A DNA stretch of 64,000 bases from Sideroxydans sp. (GTDB lineage Bacteria > Pseudomonadota > Gammaproteobacteria > Burkholderiales > Gallionellaceae): assembly GCA_024636935.1 (NCBI GenBank), contig JAGXGC010000010.1, positions 1 to 64,000 of the forward strand. Direction: 5' to 3'. The translations under genes were made by a program, and so were the position numbers. Below the pieces are notes generated by a model that saw only the letters and a program-made list of their open reading frames with translations, was not told the origin of the DNA and searched no databases. Shown one piece after another: positions 8,034-16,773 of the stretch; position 1 is the first letter of the stretch, and the number at the start of each line of letters is the position of its first letter.

Positions 8034-11000
8034 ATGATTAATCTTCAAGCGACAGCGTCCGGTAATCAGGCCAGCCCCGGCTGTTTGAATGTGCAAGCGG
8101 ATACACGCTGGAAACTTCTGCTCGCATTTCTGTTGTTCGCCCTAGTCATCAGTGTGGCGGGCGGTCTGGTGTTCCATCGCTACAAAGAAATCATCAAGCG
8201 CGACAAACAGGACGAGCTGGCCGGCATCGCGCAACTGAAGATCGATCAGATCACCAACTGGGCACATGAACGCAAGGGAGAGGCACAGGCCCTGACCAAC
8301 GACCCGATCCTGTTGCCCTTCATCGAGCGCTGGCTGCAACAGGGGGCACCGCCCGGCGCAGACAGAAAGATACTGATCAAACGCCTGACATCGTTGCAAG
8401 AGGCCTTTGCGGATTACGGCTATACCAGCATCTCTTTGTTCGACACACAGGCCGTGTCGCGGCTATCTACGATCAAGAACGAAGGCACCGCGAGGAAGCA
8501 CGAGAAAGCTGCTGTGATGGAAAGCTTGCGCACCGGGCAGATCGTCATTTCCGACATCCACAGAACACAACGCGGTGACACAGAGGTGACAGAGATCGAT
8601 GTCGTGGCACCGCTGCGCATGGTCAATGGCAAGGTGCATACGTTGGGTGCCATCATGTTCCGAGCCGATCCCCATCACTTCCTGTTCCCGTTGATACAGC
8701 AATGGCCCACGCCCAGCCAGAGCGCGGAGAATCTGCTCGTGCGGCGCGAGGGCGACGATGTGGTGTTCCTGAACGAACTGCGACACCACAAGGGCACCGC
8801 GCTGACCCTGCGCATGCCGATGAGCAGTCGCGAGTTACCGGCGGCGCGGGCGCTGGGCGGACAGACGGGACTAATGGAAGGAATGGACTATCGCGGCGTG
8901 CCAGTGGTCAGCGTATTGCATCAGGTGCCCGGTACCGATTGGGCGATGGTCAGCAAGATAGACCTGGCGGAGGTCAACGCGCCCATCAATAGACTGCGCA
9001 ACTGGCTGCTGATGCTGATGCTGATGTTGACCGCAGCTGGTGCTGGTGTGGCTGTGCTCTCTTGGCGCAAGCAGCGACAATATCTGCAAGCACTGAATCG
9101 GCAGCACGAGCAGGAGATCGCACATCAGGCGCTGACGCGTCAGATGGATCGGCTCGCCAAATATGCCAACGACATCATCCTGCTGCTTGACGACAAAGGC
9201 ATGATCGTCGAATTCAACGATCGCGCACTCGAGGCCTATGGTTATTCGGCCGAAGAGTTTGCCAAGCTATCTATCTACGATCTGCGGGCGGATGAATATG
9301 TGCTGCCGGTACTGGAGGACATGAAACAGATCAGTCAGGCCGGTGCGATGTGCTATGAATCGGTGCATATGCGCAAGAATGGTGAGACGTTCCCAGTCGA
9401 ATCAAGTGTGCGTATGGTCGATATCGACGGCCGCGATTTCCAACAGGCCATCGTGCGCGATGTGACCGCACGCAAGAAGGCCGAGGAAGAACTGACGCGG
9501 CAGAAGAACTTCATACGACAGGTGATAGATAGCGACCCCAACTTGATCTTCGTCAAGGATGCAGAGGGTCGCTTCCTGCTCGCCAACGAGACGATGGCGA
9601 AAGCTTACGGGCAGACGGTCGACGGTATCGTCGGTAAGCGCAATGCGGATTTCATCAGCGACGCTGTGACGGCTGCGTCATACGAGAGCGCGAATGACAA
9701 AGTGTTGCGCAGTTGTCAGGAACGGGTGGCATACGAAGCAGGTGTATTGGCCGACGGAAAACACCACGACTTTCAGACCATGAGAAGACCGCTGGTACAG
9801 CGCGACGGCTCGATCAATGTGCTGACCATCGCCATGGACATCACCGAGCTCAAGCAGGCCGAGCGCGACCAGTCGCGCTTGAACCGTGCACTCCGGCTGT
9901 TGAGTTCGAGCAACCAGGCCATCATGCAGGGCGTCGAAGAGAACGCCTTGCTCACCGAAGTGTGTAACTTGATCGTGGAGACCGGCGGTTACCGCATGGC
10001 CTGGATCGGCTATGCCGAACATGACGCAGAACGTACCGTGCGTCCGGTCGCGTACTTCGGGGAGGAATCCGGATATCTGGAACACGCGCAGATCAGTTGG
10101 GCAGACAGTGAGCGCGGACGCGGCCCGACCGGCACCGCAATCCGCACCGGTGTCACCCAGATCAATCCGGATTTCCAGAACAACAACAGGATGGGACCCT
10201 GGCGCGATGCGGCGATCGCGCGCGGCTACCAGTCCAACATCTCCATTCCGTTCTTCTGCGAACGCAGGGTGTGCGGCGCGCTCACCATCTATTCCGAAAG
10301 AGCCAATGCCTTCGGCACAAATGAGGTCGAACTGCTGGAAGAGCTGGCGGATAACCTGACCTTCGGCATCATGGTGTTGCGCACCCGCGCCGAACGAGAG
10401 CAGGCCGTGGACCGCCTGCGGCAAAGCGAGGAGCATTTCCGGCTGTTGACAGAGAACGCATCGGATGTGGTGTTCATGATGTCGTTGCCCGGAATGAAAT
10501 TCGAATACATCAGTCCCGCTTCGTCTCGTCTGTTCGGTTATACACCGGAGGAATTCTATCGGCAGCCTATGCTGGTCAGCGGCTTAGTCCATCCCGACAG
10601 CAAGGTATATCTGAGCTGGCAGATGGAACGATTCCGGAACGGCGAAGTGCCGCAAGACTTCGAATATCGCATCATCCACAGGTCTGGCGAAAAACGCTGG
10701 ATGAGTCAGCGCAACACACCGGTCTTCAGCCGAGGCGAGCCACGTCACATGATCGCGGTGCAAGGGGTGATCACCGACATCACCGAGCGCAAGCTGGTGG
10801 AAACGCAACTCAACGATGAACGCATCCGGCTACAGACGCTGTTGCAGACCATGCCAGAACTGGTCTGGCTCAAGGACTGCGAAGGAATATTCCTGAGCTG
10901 CAATAGGCAGTTAGAGCGATTCTATGGCGCAAAGGAATGTGACATCATCGGCAAGACGGACTATGACTTCGTAGACAAGGAACTGGCCGACTTCTTCCGC

Positions 11001-12269
11001 CAAAAGGATATCAAGGCGATGGCGGCCGACGGCCCCGTCACCAACGAGGAATGGATCACCTATCCCGACAACGGCGAGCGCGTGCTGCTGGAAACCATCA
11101 AGACGCCGATCCGTGACGATGCCGGCCATCTGATCGGTGTGATGGGTATCGGGCGCGACATCACGGCGCGCAAACAGTCTGAAGAAGAATTGCGCTTCAA
11201 GAACACCCTGCTCACGACCGAGAATGAAGTGTCGATCGAAGGCCTATTGGTGGTCGACGATGAAGCAAGGGTCATCTCCCATAACCGTCGCTTCTGCGAA
11301 CTATGGGATGTCACCGAAGACACCGTCAGCGGTGGCGATGGCGAGCAGGTTCTGCAAATGATGTTGGTGCAGATAGTCGAGCCGGATGTGTTCGTCGAGA
11401 AGATCGGCGACCTCTTCAGGCATCGCGAGGCGACCCATCGTGGCGAGACCGAGTTGCAGGACGGAAGCGTGTACGAGTACTACACGGCGCCGATGATAGG
11501 TGCACAGCAAGAGTATTACGGCCGCATCTGGTACTTCCGCGATGTCACCGAGCAGAAGCAGGCGGCCAAGGACCTGGCGCGCTCCTATACCAAACTACAG
11601 CGGCTTTCGCTGCGCATCGAGAATACGCGTTCAGACGAACGGGAGAAGATCGCGCTCAACCTGCACGATGAGATGGGCGCCATGTTAGCCGCTATGAAGA
11701 TGCGGGTCTCTTGGCTCGCCTCCAAACTGCCGACCGAGATGACGCAGCTGAAAGAGGAAGCAGCGCAGATCAGCGATCTGATTTCGGGTGGCATCCAGAC
11801 CATGCATAACATTGTCAGTCAGTTGCGGCCGGAACTGCTGAGTGACGAGGGGCTGGCGGCAACCATCGGCGATTACTTGAAAAAGTTCCGCAAGCACACC
11901 AAGCTCGAGTGCAATCTGATCCTGCCGGAGAATGAGTTCATGCTGGACGATGACCAGTCGGTCACACTGTTCCGCATCCTGCAGGAAGCGCTGAACAACG
12001 TGGTCAAACACGCGCAAGCCAGCCGGGTCGACATCGTCTTTAACGAGAACAGCAAGTCTCTGTCCATGTTAGTCAGGGATGACGGCGTCGGCTTCGATGC
12101 GGACGTGCAGAAGGACCAAACCTACGGTCTGCTCGGCATCCGCGAGCGCGCGCTGATGGTGGGCGGCAAGGCGCGTATCTCCAGTAGGCCGGGCAAGGGG
12201 ACGCGCGTGTCGGTCAGCCTGCCTTATCAGGCAAGCCACCTCAGTGATCTGGAAACGCAGCATGCGTAG
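8034..12269 (+). CDS. Multi-PAS/GAF sensor histidine kinase (NarX/HisKA_3 type)
   Basis: About 1,411 residues. Order: TM1 (about 27-48), large periplasmic sensor (about 49-319), TM2 (about 320-343), two PAS domains (about 365-605), GAF (about 615-785), three more PAS/PAC domains (about 795-1175), HisKA_3 dimerisation/phosphoacceptor with LNLHDEMGAMLAAM (His near 1210) and a C-terminal HATPase (DDGVGFDADVQ, YGLLGIRERA). It phosphorylates the LuxR-type regulator encoded 45 bp downstream. The frame can be extended to a TTG at 7941, but that extension crosses the hairpin; the ATG at 8034 with caggatggg upstream is preferred. The ligand is unknown. Confidence 0.88.
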   Translation: MINLQATASGNQASPGCLNVQADTRWKLLLAFLLFALVISVAGGLVFHRYKEIIKRDKQDELAGIAQLKIDQITNWAHERKGEAQALTNDPILLPFIERWLQQGAPPGADRKILIKRLTSLQEAFADYGYTSISLFDTQAVSRLSTIKNEGTARKHEKAAVMESLRTGQIVISDIHRTQRGDTEVTEIDVVAPLRMVNGKVHTLGAIMFRADPHHFLFPLIQQWPTPSQSAENLLVRREGDDVVFLNELRHHKGTALTLRMPMSSRELPAARALGGQTGLMEGMDYRGVPVVSVLHQVPGTDWAMVSKIDLAEVNAPINRLRNWLLMLMLMLTAAGAGVAVLSWRKQRQYLQALNRQHEQEIAHQALTRQMDRLAKYANDIILLLDDKGMIVEFNDRALEAYGYSAEEFAKLSIYDLRADEYVLPVLEDMKQISQAGAMCYESVHMRKNGETFPVESSVRMVDIDGRDFQQAIVRDVTARKKAEEELTRQKNFIRQVIDSDPNLIFVKDAEGRFLLANETMAKAYGQTVDGIVGKRNADFISDAVTAASYESANDKVLRSCQERVAYEAGVLADGKHHDFQTMRRPLVQRDGSINVLTIAMDITELKQAERDQSRLNRALRLLSSSNQAIMQGVEENALLTEVCNLIVETGGYRMAWIGYAEHDAERTVRPVAYFGEESGYLEHAQISWADSERGRGPTGTAIRTGVTQINPDFQNNNRMGPWRDAAIARGYQSNISIPFFCERRVCGALTIYSERANAFGTNEVELLEELADNLTFGIMVLRTRAEREQAVDRLRQSEEHFRLLTENASDVVFMMSLPGMKFEYISPASSRLFGYTPEEFYRQPMLVSGLVHPDSKVYLSWQMERFRNGEVPQDFEYRIIHRSGEKRWMSQRNTPVFSRGEPRHMIAVQGVITDITERKLVETQLNDERIRLQTLLQTMPELVWLKDCEGIFLSCNRQLERFYGAKECDIIGKTDYDFVDKELADFFRQKDIKAMAADGPVTNEEWITYPDNGERVLLETIKTPIRDDAGHLIGVMGIGRDITARKQSEEELRFKNTLLTTENEVSIEGLLVVDDEARVISHNRRFCELWDVTEDTVSGGDGEQVLQMMLVQIVEPDVFVEKIGDLFRHREATHRGETELQDGSVYEYYTAPMIGAQQEYYGRIWYFRDVTEQKQAAKDLARSYTKLQRLSLRIENTRSDEREKIALNLHDEMGAMLAAMKMRVSWLASKLPTEMTQLKEEAAQISDLISGGIQTMHNIVSQLRPELLSDEGLAATIGDYLKKFRKHTKLECNLILPENEFMLDDDQSVTLFRILQEALNNVVKHAQASRVDIVFNENSKSLSMLVRDDGVGFDADVQKDQTYGLLGIRERALMVGGKARISSRPGKGTRVSVSLPYQASHLSDLETQHA

Positions 12270-12314
12270 GCGCTTCTTGCACTATCATCATCTGGCCAAT
12301 TCAAGGAGTTGAAT

Positions 12315-12950
12315 GTGATACGGGTACTTATCGTTGATGATCATGCCATCGTGCGTCAGGGGCTGCGGCGCATACTGGAAGAAGCAAAGGGCATCAAGGT
12401 CGGCGGCGAAGCCGAGAACGGTGTCGAGGCGATAAAGATGATGCGCGGCCCCAAATGGGACGTCGTGCTGCTCGACATCTCGATGCCGGAGAAGAACGGG
12501 ATCGACACCCTGAAGCGCATCATGGATCGCGAAAAGGAAGCCAAGGTGCTGATGCTCAGCATGTATCCGGAGGACCAGTACGCCGTGCGCCTGATGAAGG
12601 CGGGCGCCTCCGGCTACCTGACCAAAGAGACTGCGCCGGAGCAACTGGTCGAGGCCATCCGCACCGTGTACTCCGGCAAGAAACACATCAGCCCCAACTT
12701 GGCAGAACTGCTGCTGTTGGAATGCGGCTTACAGTCCGGCAAGACGCCACATGAGACCTTGAGCGACCGCGAATATCAGGTGTTGCGTCTGATCGGGTCC
12801 GGCAAAAAAGTGTCCGAGATAGCCGCCGCGCTTTCATTGAGCGTCAAGACCGTCAGCACCTACCGCACCCACATCCTCGAAAAGATGCGCTTGAAGAACA
12901 ATGCCGAACTGACCTACTACGTGATGCAGAACAACTTGCAGGAAGAGTGA
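12315..12950 (+). CDS. LuxR/NarL-family response regulator
   Basis: About 211 residues. The receiver domain (VLIVDDHAIVRQGL, phosphoacceptor Asp in VVLLDISMP, conserved Lys in GYLTKE) is followed by a LuxR-type helix-turn-helix (LSDREYQVLRLIGSGKKVSEIAAALSLSVKTVSTY). It is the partner of the preceding HisKA_3 kinase. The GTG at 12315 is chosen because AAGGAG lies 6 nt upstream; the in-frame TTG at 12309 abuts the SD and is too close. A terminator is not obvious. Confidence 0.92.
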   Translation: MIRVLIVDDHAIVRQGLRRILEEAKGIKVGGEAENGVEAIKMMRGPKWDVVLLDISMPEKNGIDTLKRIMDREKEAKVLMLSMYPEDQYAVRLMKAGASGYLTKETAPEQLVEAIRTVYSGKKHISPNLAELLLLECGLQSGKTPHETLSDREYQVLRLIGSGKKVSEIAAALSLSVKTVSTYRTHILEKMRLKNNAELTYYVMQNNLQEE

Positions 12951-12972
12951 CTCTGGCTACTGGCTGTGGTGC

Positions 12973-13203
12973 TCACAAACCCACCATCGCAGCCTCTGGA
13001 TCGAACTTTCGTACCGTCAGCAATATATCCAAGCCTTTGATCGTGTCGGGGTCGTATTTCACCAAGATGGAATGCGGTTGTGGCCGATGTTCGAACTCTG
13101 CGCAATCAACGCCGATATGGCCCAATAGGTTCTTCTCCAGATCAGTTCTTGCTTGTGCATTCAGTGTGGGATGCACGTGGATTAACATGTCTGCTGTGTT
13201 CAT
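12973..13203 (-). CDS. HMA-like small protein without CxxC
   Basis: About 76 residues. The layout (MLIHVHPTLNAQARTDLEKNL then HSILVKYDPDTIKGLDILLTV) fits a ferredoxin-like beta-alpha-beta-beta-alpha-beta fold of the heavy-metal-associated type, but the metal-binding CxxC is absent; one Cys occurs in VDCAEFEH. A metal-chaperone role is therefore doubtful. ATG 13203 has AAGGAG 6 nt upstream. It converges on the response-regulator gene. Confidence 0.6.
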   Translation of the reverse strand: MNTADMLIHVHPTLNAQARTDLEKNLLGHIGVDCAEFEHRPQPHSILVKYDPDTIKGLDILLTVRKFDPEAAMVGL

Positions 13204-13322
13204 GGTCGTCTCCTTCATCGAAACAAAGAAAATGAAACGAGGGGTTTGCCCCCGTGCGAGCTAAACATGCTACGCCGAAGGGAAGACGATAAAAATGGGT
13301 ACGGGCAACAGGGTTGTTCGGA

Positions 13323-14009
13323 TCAGAAACGCAGTTCCAAGGCTTGGCACAGGAAGCGCATCAAAGGCGCGGCCTGCCGGTAACGCTCCACCACCAGCGG
13401 ACGCAACTTGGCCGAAGCCACGGTTGCCTCGGTCAGGTTTGCGAGGGCGATGAAGTCTTTGCGCTTCAAGTCTTCCACCTGCGGATGATCCTTGGCGAAG
13501 CCGCGCGGTGCATTCACCAACGCATCGCCCACCAATTCGTATTGTTTGCTGAATGCCGCATCGTCACGCGCCGCTATCCATGCTTCCGGCTTCTTCACGA
13601 TGGCCTCGCGTATCTTGAACAGTGCATCCGCATCGGGATGCCACAAGCCGACACCCAAGAAGCACTCGCCCGGTGAGATGTGCAGGTAATAACCCGGTGC
13701 ATGGATATCCTTGCCCAGCTCGTGCCGGAACTGGATGCCGATGTTTGTCTTGTAGGGCGTTTTGTCTTTGCTGAACCTTGTATCGCGATACACGCGCATC
13801 AATGAGCCGCCGACCTTTTTCGGTTGTGCCAGAAAGTGGCGAGAGATCGCTGGGATCTCGTCCGACATATCGCTGATGAAATCGAGCGCAGGCGAGCGCA
13901 CCAAGTCTTCGTATTCTTGCTGATGCTGTTCGAACCATTCGCGGTTGTTGTTCTGCTCCAATGCGGAGAGAAAAGAGAATGTCTGCTTGCTGAAGTAGCG
14001 GTCGCTCAT
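13323..14009 (-). CDS. DUF2461 (TIGR02453) family protein
   Basis: 228 residues. The N-terminus FSKQTFSFLSALEQNNNREWFEQHQQEYE and the internal RVYRDTRFSKDKTPYKTNIGIQF and YYLHISPGECFLGVGLWHP are characteristic of the DUF2461 family found in bacteria and fungi, whose biochemical role is unknown. There is no signal peptide or membrane segment. Full length for the family. It is followed upstream by the MFS gene on the same strand with a 59-bp gap. Confidence 0.88.
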   Translation of the reverse strand: MSDRYFSKQTFSFLSALEQNNNREWFEQHQQEYEDLVRSPALDFISDMSDEIPAISRHFLAQPKKVGGSLMRVYRDTRFSKDKTPYKTNIGIQFRHELGKDIHAPGYYLHISPGECFLGVGLWHPDADALFKIREAIVKKPEAWIAARDDAAFSKQYELVGDALVNAPRGFAKDHPQVEDLKRKDFIALANLTEATVASAKLRPLVVERYRQAAPLMRFLCQALELRF

Positions 14010-14068
14010 GGCATCTGCCTACAGAGGGAAGGGGAAGTGATTCTAAACAATTCCACTTCGAGTCGCGA

Positions 14069-15361
14069 TCAGGTTTCTTCTTGCGCTGCGGAAAGCTGTC
14101 CGCGTGTGGCATCTACGCCGCGCAGTATCAGTAGCCCCACCACGAAGAACGCACCGGTGAAGAGTATCGCCGTGCGATGGTCGCCCTGTGTCAGCCAACT
14201 CACCATGCCGTAGGTCACCGGGCCGATGATGGCGGCCATTTTCATCGCCAGCCCCCACAGGCCGAAGAATTCGGCACGACGATCAACAGGCGAGAACAGC
14301 CCAACCAGTGCGCGCCCTGCGGACTGACTGGCACCCATGCATATCCCAGCCAGATTGGCCGCTGCCCAAAACAGTCCCGGTCCTTCGGATGCCCACGCCA
14401 TCAACACCATCACAATCCAGCCGACCAATGTCAACGCGATGGCTGGCACATGGCCGATGCGATCCTGCAAATAACCAAAAGCGAATGCGCCGATGGCCGC
14501 TGTGATGTTGACCACAAAGATCAACCCCAACGTCTGCTGCATGGTGAAGTGCATCGCCTGCTGCGCGTAGATGGCTGCCAGCGTGATCACCGTTTGGATA
14601 CCCGCCTGATAGAACACCGTGCAGATCAGGAAGCGTCGCAGGTCGCGGTAATGCCGTGCATGGCGGATGGTCTGCAACAGGCGTGCGAAGGATTCCTGCA
14701 CCATGTTCTTGCCGACCAAGTGTGGTTGCGGCTGCGCACGTTCTTTCAGCAGCAGGAAGGTCGGTAGACTCGCCAGTGCGAACAGTGCCGCCGTGATCAA
14801 CATCGTCACCGGAACGAAATCGGCTGCGGTGTCGCCGCGTGCCTGTGCCCAACTCACATAGGCGAGGCAGACGCCTAGACTGAGCAAACCGCCCACATAA
14901 CCCAGACTCCAACCCCAGCCCGATACCTTGCCCAGCGATCCTTCGCGTGCCAATTCCGGAAGAAAGGCCGCGATCAGATTCTCGCCGCTACCGTAGAAAA
15001 AATTGGAAAGTACGATCAGCGGGATCGCCAGCCACAGCATGCCCGGCCCAGCGAAGTAGAGCGCGGCAGTGAACAGCACGCAGCCTGCGGTTGTGATGAA
15101 CAGCAAACGTTTCTTCGCCGCATAGGCATCCGCGTACGCACCCAGTAAGGGCGCAGTCAGCATGATCAATGCGTAGGAGAGCGCTAGCGACAGCGTCCAC
15201 ACCAGCGTCGCCCAGGGTGCGCCACTAGCTACTACCGATACGAAGTAAGCATTGAAGATCGCCGTGATGACGATAGTGGTGTATCCCGAATTGGCGAAGT
15301 CGTACATCGCCCAAGCCCAAGCTTCGCGGCGGTTCACATCGGTGGCGAGGTTATTGCGCAT
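14069..15361 (-). CDS. MFS transporter, UMF1/Atg22-like family
   Basis: 430 residues with about 11-12 hydrophobic helices. The start AWAMYDFANSGYTTIVITAIF is diagnostic of the UMF1/Atg22-like branch of the major facilitator superfamily (vacuole-permease-like, possibly amino-acid efflux). Further family features are NFFYGSGENLIAAFLPELA and a second-half motif GRALVGLFSPVDRRAEFFGLWG. Inner-membrane location; substrate unknown. Starts at an ATG, 99 bp from the divergent DUF1653 gene. Confidence 0.88.
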   Translation of the reverse strand: MRNNLATDVNRREAWAWAMYDFANSGYTTIVITAIFNAYFVSVVASGAPWATLVWTLSLALSYALIMLTAPLLGAYADAYAAKKRLLFITTAGCVLFTAALYFAGPGMLWLAIPLIVLSNFFYGSGENLIAAFLPELAREGSLGKVSGWGWSLGYVGGLLSLGVCLAYVSWAQARGDTAADFVPVTMLITAALFALASLPTFLLLKERAQPQPHLVGKNMVQESFARLLQTIRHARHYRDLRRFLICTVFYQAGIQTVITLAAIYAQQAMHFTMQQTLGLIFVVNITAAIGAFAFGYLQDRIGHVPAIALTLVGWIVMVLMAWASEGPGLFWAAANLAGICMGASQSAGRALVGLFSPVDRRAEFFGLWGLAMKMAAIIGPVTYGMVSWLTQGDHRTAILFTGAFFVVGLLILRGVDATRGQLSAAQEET

Positions 15362-15460
15362 GAAAATGACAATGCTGTGATCGAATGAAGCAGATGTTAA
15401 CTGCTAGTGCGGGCGGACAGTATAAGATTCGCGCTGAACCAATTTTTACAGGCAAGCAAG

Positions 15461-15652
15461 ATGAAATATCAGCATTACAAAGGCGGCATCTACGAGATCG
15501 TGTGCGAGGCGAAGCTGGAGGCAGATCCGAATGTCACGCTGATGATCTACAAGTCGGATAACGGGCTGATCTGGGCACGCCCCAAGGACATCTTCTTCGA
15601 GACGGTGCAGCATGAAGGACAGACTGTGCCGCGCTTTGCACCACTGAACTAA
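15461..15652 (+). CDS. DUF1653 family protein
   Basis: 63 residues. MKYQHYKGGIYEIVCEAKLEADPN, then MIYKSDNGLIWARPKDIFFETV, fits the short DUF1653 beta-rich family, whose function is unknown. The ATG at 15461 begins exactly at the family's conserved N-terminus; an in-frame extension to 15407 has no support. It is followed 6 bp later by the DUF3301 gene, so the two are probably co-transcribed. Confidence 0.85.
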   Translation: MKYQHYKGGIYEIVCEAKLEADPNVTLMIYKSDNGLIWARPKDIFFETVQHEGQTVPRFAPLN

Positions 15653-15658
15653 AACCAC

Positions 15659-15991
15659 ATGGACTTCGCTAGTTTATTGGTACTGGTTGTATTGGGCTTG
15701 GTGGTCTGGTTCTGGATGCACAGCCTCCGCATCCTTGAGATCGCACGTGAAGCGGGGCGCTTGATATGCAAGCAGACTGGCGTGCAGTTTTTGGACGACA
15801 CCGTCGCTAGCATCAAACTGCAACTGGCGCGTGACACCAACGGACGCCGCACCTTGCGACGCACCTATCGTTTCGAATTCACTGAGACAGGTAACACCAG
15901 ACGGGAAGGGGAAGTGATCATGCTCGGTGAGCGGATCGAATCCGTCACTATGGAGCCGTATCAGATCATGGATGAAGGAGAAGAGGCTTAG
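15659..15991 (+). CDS. DUF3301 family membrane-anchored protein
   Basis: 110 residues. It begins with a hydrophobic helix (LLVLVVLGLVVWFWMHSLRI) then a soluble domain with AREAGRLICKQTGVQFLDDTVASIKLQLARD and RRTYRFEFTETG, typical of the DUF3301 family of gamma/betaproteobacteria. Probably anchored in the inner membrane; function unknown. The last 4 bp overlap the convergent oxygenase gene. Confidence 0.87.
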   Translation: MDFASLLVLVVLGLVVWFWMHSLRILEIAREAGRLICKQTGVQFLDDTVASIKLQLARDTNGRRTLRRTYRFEFTETGNTRREGEVIMLGERIESVTMEPYQIMDEGEEA

Positions 15992-16581
15992 CTGCCGCTG
16001 ACGCGAAACCAACCGGCAATGCTGCGGCGGGTCGTGTTCGAGATGAGTACTTCGTGCGGGAATGATTCGCTGAGGAAGATGATCATCGTGCCGAAGGTCG
16101 GTTGCACTTTAAGAATGGGCGTCTCACCGCTGGGGTCGTAGACAACCAATTCTCCCCCATGCTCTGGCTGCCAGTCCTCGTTCAGGTACAGCACGGTAGT
16201 CAGGACGCGGTTTTTTTTTCCCTGCAGCACATCGGAATGTTTCGCGTAGCCATAGCCGCTGTTATAGATGGCGTAGTGGCTCTCGTAATCGAACATGCCT
16301 AGAAACAGGCGAGCATTTAGTTCCAGTCGCAGTGCTTCCATGCGTTCCAGATAGGCGCGGTCTACGGGGTCGTTCGTTTCTATCCAACTGATGGCATCGC
16401 CGCGCAGCGATTCGATCTTTTGCTTCGCCGTGCCGCGACCAACATGCGCCGCATGGAAACGATCCGAGCCGTCGTCTTGGCAGCGGCGTAACAGGCCTTG
16501 CAATAGCACATCCTCCAGCGAGTTCGCCAGCGCGATATAGCCGGTCTGTTCCAGCTGCTCTGCAATCTTGTCTATGTCCAT
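15988..16581 (-). CDS. 2OG-Fe(II) oxygenase (SM-20/prolyl 4-hydroxylase type)
   Basis: 197 residues. A double-stranded beta-helix with the iron-binding HxD (YAKHSDVLQG), distal His (SFPHEVLIS) and the 2-oxoglutarate-binding Arg (RRSIAGWFRV). The family hydroxylates protein residues or small molecules using O2 and 2-oxoglutarate; the substrate is unknown. A run of nine A residues on the coding strand encodes the Lys-Lys after LQG and is a possible slippage point. No signal peptide. Full length for small bacterial members. Confidence 0.88.
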   Translation of the reverse strand: MDIDKIAEQLEQTGYIALANSLEDVLLQGLLRRCQDDGSDRFHAAHVGRGTAKQKIESLRGDAISWIETNDPVDRAYLERMEALRLELNARLFLGMFDYESHYAIYNSGYGYAKHSDVLQGKKNRVLTTVLYLNEDWQPEHGGELVVYDPSGETPILKVQPTFGTMIIFLSESFPHEVLISNTTRRSIAGWFRVSGS

Positions 16582-16773
16582 GAGGGCGCGGAGTCTAGCA
16601 CCGAAGATCAGCCAGAATTGGACAATTTAAGCGGGCCTTTTCTTTATGATCAGTGGGTTGGGATGCAAGGGCGGGATCTGGATTCTTTGCTGATTATTCA
16701 GCTAATAAAGTCAGTTTCGCCTGCTGATAGAATGCGCCTTCAATTTTTTGATTTAACCGTAACGGGGAAGAAG

